Shown here: positions 60,511 through 64,000 of the stretch, one piece after another | How the letters are laid out: each line of letters opens with the position of its first letter | Numbering within the stretch: the first letter of the stretch is position 1 | Source: Crotalaria pallida | Lineage: Eukaryota > Streptophyta > Magnoliopsida > Fabales > Fabaceae | DNA length: 64,000 nucleotides | Direction: 5' to 3' | NCBI GenBank assembly: GCA_037953625.1 | Contig: CM075651.1 | Span: 158,109,501-158,173,500, forward strand | Position numbers and translations under genes: made by a program | Notes under the pieces: generated by a model | Told to the model about the DNA's origin: nothing | The model's database searches: none | The model's input: the letters and a program-made list of their open reading frames with translations, nothing else

Positions 60511-60725
60511 TCTCAAACATAAGAAAAAATTAACTACTACAACTTTCTATTTTCAGTACAATTATTTGTACTGTAAAATATTTTTAAAAAAGTAATGATT
60601 TCATTTAATTTTTGTTTAGTTTATAATACAACTTTCCTAAATAAAATTTATTCTTTATAAATTTGAGAAAATTAAATATAATCAATTAACTTTCTTAATA
60701 AATATCATCATACTATCAAGTGATA
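59873..60725. other. intergenic, with (TA)n and MITE remnant
   Basis: A (TA)n run occupies about 60467-60507. A decayed Stowaway-like half lies near 60509-60722. No gene. Confidence 0.45.
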
Positions 60726-61007
60726 CTCCCTTCGGCTTGAAATATAAGCAAAAAGACATAATTATCTTGGTTTAAGATATAAGCAAAACTAACCAATTTT
60801 CTTAAATTTTTTTATTCTCAATGTTACTTTCCTAAACATCCATAAAAAAATGTTACTGTATCTTATTTAAATTTAGTTTTATTCCCAATGCAACTTTCCT
60901 AAAATACCTTATTATTTTATAAATTTGAAAAAATTAAATACAATCAACTTACCTTCTTAATAATCGTAAAATTAATTATTTTTAATTATAATTTGAGTGG
61001 TGAGAAG
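60726..61007. mobile_element. Stowaway-type MITE
   Basis: Left terminus CTCCCTTCGGCTTGAAATAT; right half imperfectly complementary (AATTATAATTTGAGTGGTGA). Same family as 43180, more decayed. Confidence 0.6.
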
Positions 61008-61275
61008 TATTATTAACGACTAATGCATTGAATTCAAGTGTACTGCTTGGGTATCCAAATCCGAACATGAAGCTGTGGTAGACGTACACGGGTGGATTAT
61101 CCGATTGACATCACACAAACACAATCATGGTTCGCACGCACACAACATACACAGACACACCACTTCTAATCTCAACCGTTCGTTGCTTCTCCCCTTTTTC
61201 AGTTCTTTTCCCTTTTCTGAAAAAGCCATTTTTTTTAACCCAAAAAAAGTTGCAGATATTTTCATTCTCACAAAC

Positions 61276-61284
61276 AAACCCTAA
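61276..61284. promoter_or_regulatory. telo-box upstream of the PMD-like gene
   Basis: AAACCCTAA in the CT-rich leader region about 180 bp before the start codon. Telo-boxes are common near transcription starts of plant housekeeping genes; its role here is inferred. Confidence 0.45.
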
Positions 61285-61460
61285 TCCTTTCCCTTCCTCC
61301 TCTTTCCCGCAAATTCCCAACCCTTTTCACTCTCCATCGTCTCTCACTTTTCCACGGTTCCTCTCTCTCTACTATCTTAATTTCATTTCACCATCATAAT
61401 CTGTGTTTTTCACGTAATCACTCTTAATTTTTTTGGTTCGATTTTTTCGCAGGATTAACA

Positions 61461-62375
61461 ATGGCGGAAAACGACGTTGCGAATGGGGAGGAATCGACGG
61501 TGAAGATCGAGGCGTTGGAACGCGAGAGAGACCGATTGGCGAGCGAGAACGCCGAGAGGAAGGACGAGATCAAGAAGCTGAAGGCGGAGATCGAGGGATT
61601 GAGGAGCGACGGTGTCGAACTGAGGGAAAAGGTGAAAGAGATGGAGAGAGAGGTGGAGCGGTCCAAGGATGCAGAGAAGGCGGTGGAGGCCATCGCCGCG
61701 AGGGCTGCGGATCTCGAGACCGAGGTTTCCAGGCTCCAGCACGATTCCATATCCGAGATGAGCGCCGCCGAGGAAGCGAGGTCCGAGGCTGCTGAATTGA
61801 GGAAGGTTTTGAAGGAGAAGGAGTCTAGGGTTGGGAATCTGGAGAAGGAATTGGACGCGTTGAAGAAGCTGAAGGCGGAGAATGAGGCGAAGGCTAGGGA
61901 TTTGGAGAAGAGGATTGGTGTTTTGGAGACGAAGGAGATCGAGGAGAGGAACAAGAGGATTAGGGTTGAGGAGGAGTTGAGGGAGAATATTGATGGTAAG
62001 GAGGGGGAAATTTCAGTGTTGAAGAGGAAAATTGGTGAGTTGGAAGAGGCTGAAGCTGCTGCGAAGAAATCCACGTCAGAGGAGTGGAATAAAGAGAGAT
62101 CGAATTTGCAAGAGGCACTGAGAGAATCGGAGGAGAAAGTTAAGAATTTGGAATCGAGTGTTGCTCGATTGCAAGAGGAGGCAGGGGAAGCGGAGAAGGT
62201 GATCAAATCGCTGAACGAGAGAGCGATTGAGATTGTCAATGGAAATGTAAATGGTATACATGGCGGTGAAGGGAAGGGTTTGAATTTGCAGTGGCCGGTG
62301 GTGGCGGCAGGGTCTACGGGAGCTGTTATTGCAGCAGCTGCTGTTTTCTACGTTTGCTATGCGAAGCGCAGGTGA
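61461..62375 (+). CDS. peroxisomal and mitochondrial division factor (PMD)-like, tail-anchored coiled coil
   Basis: Intronless, 304 aa. Residues about 14-255 are almost continuous charged heptads (for example KIEALERERDRLASENAE, LEKELDALKKLKAENEAK), a long coiled coil. A single transmembrane helix at about 278-299 (WPVVAAGSTGAVIAAAAVFY) is followed by the short basic tail YAKRR, which makes a C-tail-anchored protein. This architecture, and the WPVVAAGS-type anchor, match PMD1/PMD2, which sit on peroxisome and mitochondrial outer membranes and promote their proliferation and shape. Coding DNA is much GC-richer than its surroundings. The first ATG after the CT-rich leader is used; TTTTTTCGCAG just upstream looks like a 3' splice site, so a leader intron is possible. 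Confidence 0.9.
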   Translation: MAENDVANGEESTVKIEALERERDRLASENAERKDEIKKLKAEIEGLRSDGVELREKVKEMEREVERSKDAEKAVEAIAARAADLETEVSRLQHDSISEMSAAEEARSEAAELRKVLKEKESRVGNLEKELDALKKLKAENEAKARDLEKRIGVLETKEIEERNKRIRVEEELRENIDGKEGEISVLKRKIGELEEAEAAAKKSTSEEWNKERSNLQEALRESEEKVKNLESSVARLQEEAGEAEKVIKSLNERAIEIVNGNVNGIHGGEGKGLNLQWPVVAAGSTGAVIAAAAVFYVCYAKRR

Positions 62376-63300
62376 ATTTTGGTGAACGAATGAGGAAGGA
62401 GGGGGGATTTGAATGGGAGGCTGTAGAGGTTAGTTTTTATTTTAATAGCCATAACTATGCTTCAGTTTTGTTGGTTATAAAATAATGCTCTCTATGGCTT
62501 TTGTTTTTGGAGCCTATGAATTTTTTATTCATGTCAAAACTGGCATGCTTGTTTGGTTGTTAGTTGCTTATATTGTGAGGATTAAACCTTTTCGTGTGTT
62601 GGAGCGATGCTCTGGTTAACTGCAGCTACTAGGTTTTTTGTTGTACCGAGTGATTACGAGTCTATTATATATAGTTGCTTTTGAAGTTTGGATACGAATG
62701 GAATTTTAATTTGTATCATTAAGAATGTAACTGTCAAACTGAAGTTCATTACAATTTGAAGTGAAACCAGAATATTTTAATCGAGAAGGCCAAAGAAAAC
62801 TTTACATTATTTATTGGGCTGTTAAAAAAATTTGAATGTATATCTGCCAATATGGCAGCAGACTATATGGTAATGGTGGGATTGATTCTGCATATTTGGA
62901 TTGCTCGCGTGTTTGGCATTGCTTTGCTTGACATGCCCTCCATTTTGGCGGCTTCGTTTTTCCTTTCTTGTTTCTTTGCATTTATTTTCCATTGTACCAA
63001 CTAATGCTTGTTGGTTTATGTGGTGAAGAACACTGCCTTAAGCAAGGTATCGATTTCTTGTGAATGAAAAAACACATGTTGTGAGAGCTTTTCGAATTTT
63101 GATTCAATGACTTTAATAATTGTGACTTTGGTGACTTAAAGCAAATGCGAGCTGTTTGATGAAAATGTGACGACTTAGATTTTGAATTGCGCCTTGTGGC
63201 TTGTTTTAGGCTAAAAGTTTTATCTTAAGCTCTTTAATCTTTCATCCAACAACATAAGTTTGTTGTCTTGTCGATGTCTTCAAAGTCACCATCTCCTAAA
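62376..63300. other. 3' UTR and flank of the PMD-like gene
   Basis: No coding signal. The 3' UTR probably runs some hundreds of bases. Confidence 0.4.
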
Positions 63301-63306
63301 TCAATG

Positions 63307-63595
63307 AATCTACTCCCGAGCTTTATACTCCCTTAACGGATCATGATCACACAAAGAATCCTTCCACTGGTCAATAAGCCAGAAAATATAATTATCCATC
63401 AATTCTTGACTAGGGAAAGGATATGGAAGAAACAAGTATCCTTGAATAAAGGAAATTCCCGCAAGATATCCGAGGTGGTTTGATGTGTTCACATTGTAAA
63501 AGTGGCAGTTTGTCTGAATTGTATTCTTGGTTGCACATAACCTATTTGTTGCGCAAACCCTTCATCATACTTCTGCATCTCAGCTTCAGATGCTG
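63307..63595 (-). pseudogene. possible minus-strand gene fragment
   Basis: On the minus strand an acceptor-like TTGTCTTTCAG at about 63596 precedes SEAEMQKYDEGFAQQIGYVQ, which is open until a stop near 63497. In another frame a gene-like stretch continues (GYLAGISFIQGYLFLPYPFP to CDHDPLREYKARE). The frame change suggests a broken or spliced gene end. Family not recognised. Confidence 0.35.
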
Positions 63596-63599
63596 AAAG

Positions 63600-64000
63600 A
63601 CAATTTAATTGTTTCTGTCACTGGTTGGGTGGACTTCCATCGTTTAGTGGTTGCGTCTAATTTTTTTTTTAATATTACTAAATGATATAAATTATCAATA
63701 TTATATAATCAATTTAGAGTAGGTTTAAACTCCATTTAATTTTGTTGATACTAATTTGTTTATTTCGAAGATTGTTGTGTAATGCGGCATTTTTTTTATG
63801 ACCCCCATATGCTAATCGGCAGTTTGCTTCTGTTCATTTAGTAAAAAACTGAAGGGTAAAAATCAAAAATAATTTATGGGAACCTTTTAAATATTTTGTA
63901 ACTACAAGTAGGTTTTTCCAATTTAGTTTTTAAAAATTGCAAGAATTTATTAATTTATTGAGCGAGTCAAAAAATCACAAACTACCTAAAAAGATATAAG
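63600..64000. other. window end, AT-rich
   Basis: No feature recognised. Confidence 0.4.

Noticed and set aside
61424..62239. 271-codon minus-strand open frame opposite the PMD-like gene
   Set aside because: Serine/phenylalanine-rich shadow of a GC-biased coiled-coil gene; the plus strand has a clear protein architecture and this frame has none.

Overview
The window is nuclear DNA of a flowering plant. Four protein genes have plant-specific architectures and canonical GT-AG introns. The spaces between them are AT-rich and packed with small plant transposons: Stowaway-type and Tourist-like MITEs, hAT-like and MULE-like elements, Helitrons, tRNA-derived SINEs and L1 tails. The species cannot be fixed from sequence alone. 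The mix of MITEs and the protein sequences suggest a eudicot, perhaps a papilionoid legume (weak inference).

Layout. 1-7.2 kb is intergenic, with four Stowaway-type elements (one nested in another), a SINE, a TIR element and a short hairpin. 7.5-14.05 kb (minus strand) holds a MEI2-like RNA-binding protein gene with 12 coding exons, 857 aa and a 760-nt leader intron. 14-36 kb is a gene-free transposon field. It holds a three-level nest (17.76-19.23 kb), a 24-bp minisatellite (23.4 kb), a hAT-like element inside a Tourist-like element (25.9-27.1 kb), L1 tails, SINEs, and a Helitron that landed inside the target duplication of a hAT-like element (31.7-33.5 kb). 36.28-41.16 kb (plus strand) holds a TDY-class MAP kinase gene of the MPK20 type, with 10 coding exons and 622 aa. 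41-54.9 kb is again transposon-rich, with a four-level nest at 46.7-50 kb (a small MITE in a Helitron in a Tourist-like MITE in another Tourist-like MITE). 54.92-55.40 kb (plus) is an intronless atypical HLH regulator of the PAR1/PAR2 kind. 55.4-61 kb is intergenic, with a gene fragment and a TIR element that appears to carry one captured exon. 61.46-62.38 kb (plus) is an intronless tail-anchored coiled-coil protein of the PMD1/PMD2 (peroxisomal and mitochondrial division factor) type. Beyond 62.4 kb are its 3' region and one possible minus-strand gene fragment.

The four genes are unrelated single loci, not an operon or pathway cluster: RNA-binding developmental regulation (MEI2-like), MAP kinase signalling, HLH-type light or growth regulation, and organelle division. 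I saw no rRNA genes, true tRNA genes, CRISPR array, intact autonomous transposon or organellar insertion. The most interesting material is the order of nested insertions, which can be read from intact target-site duplications, and sequences that may make small RNAs or carry captured exons.
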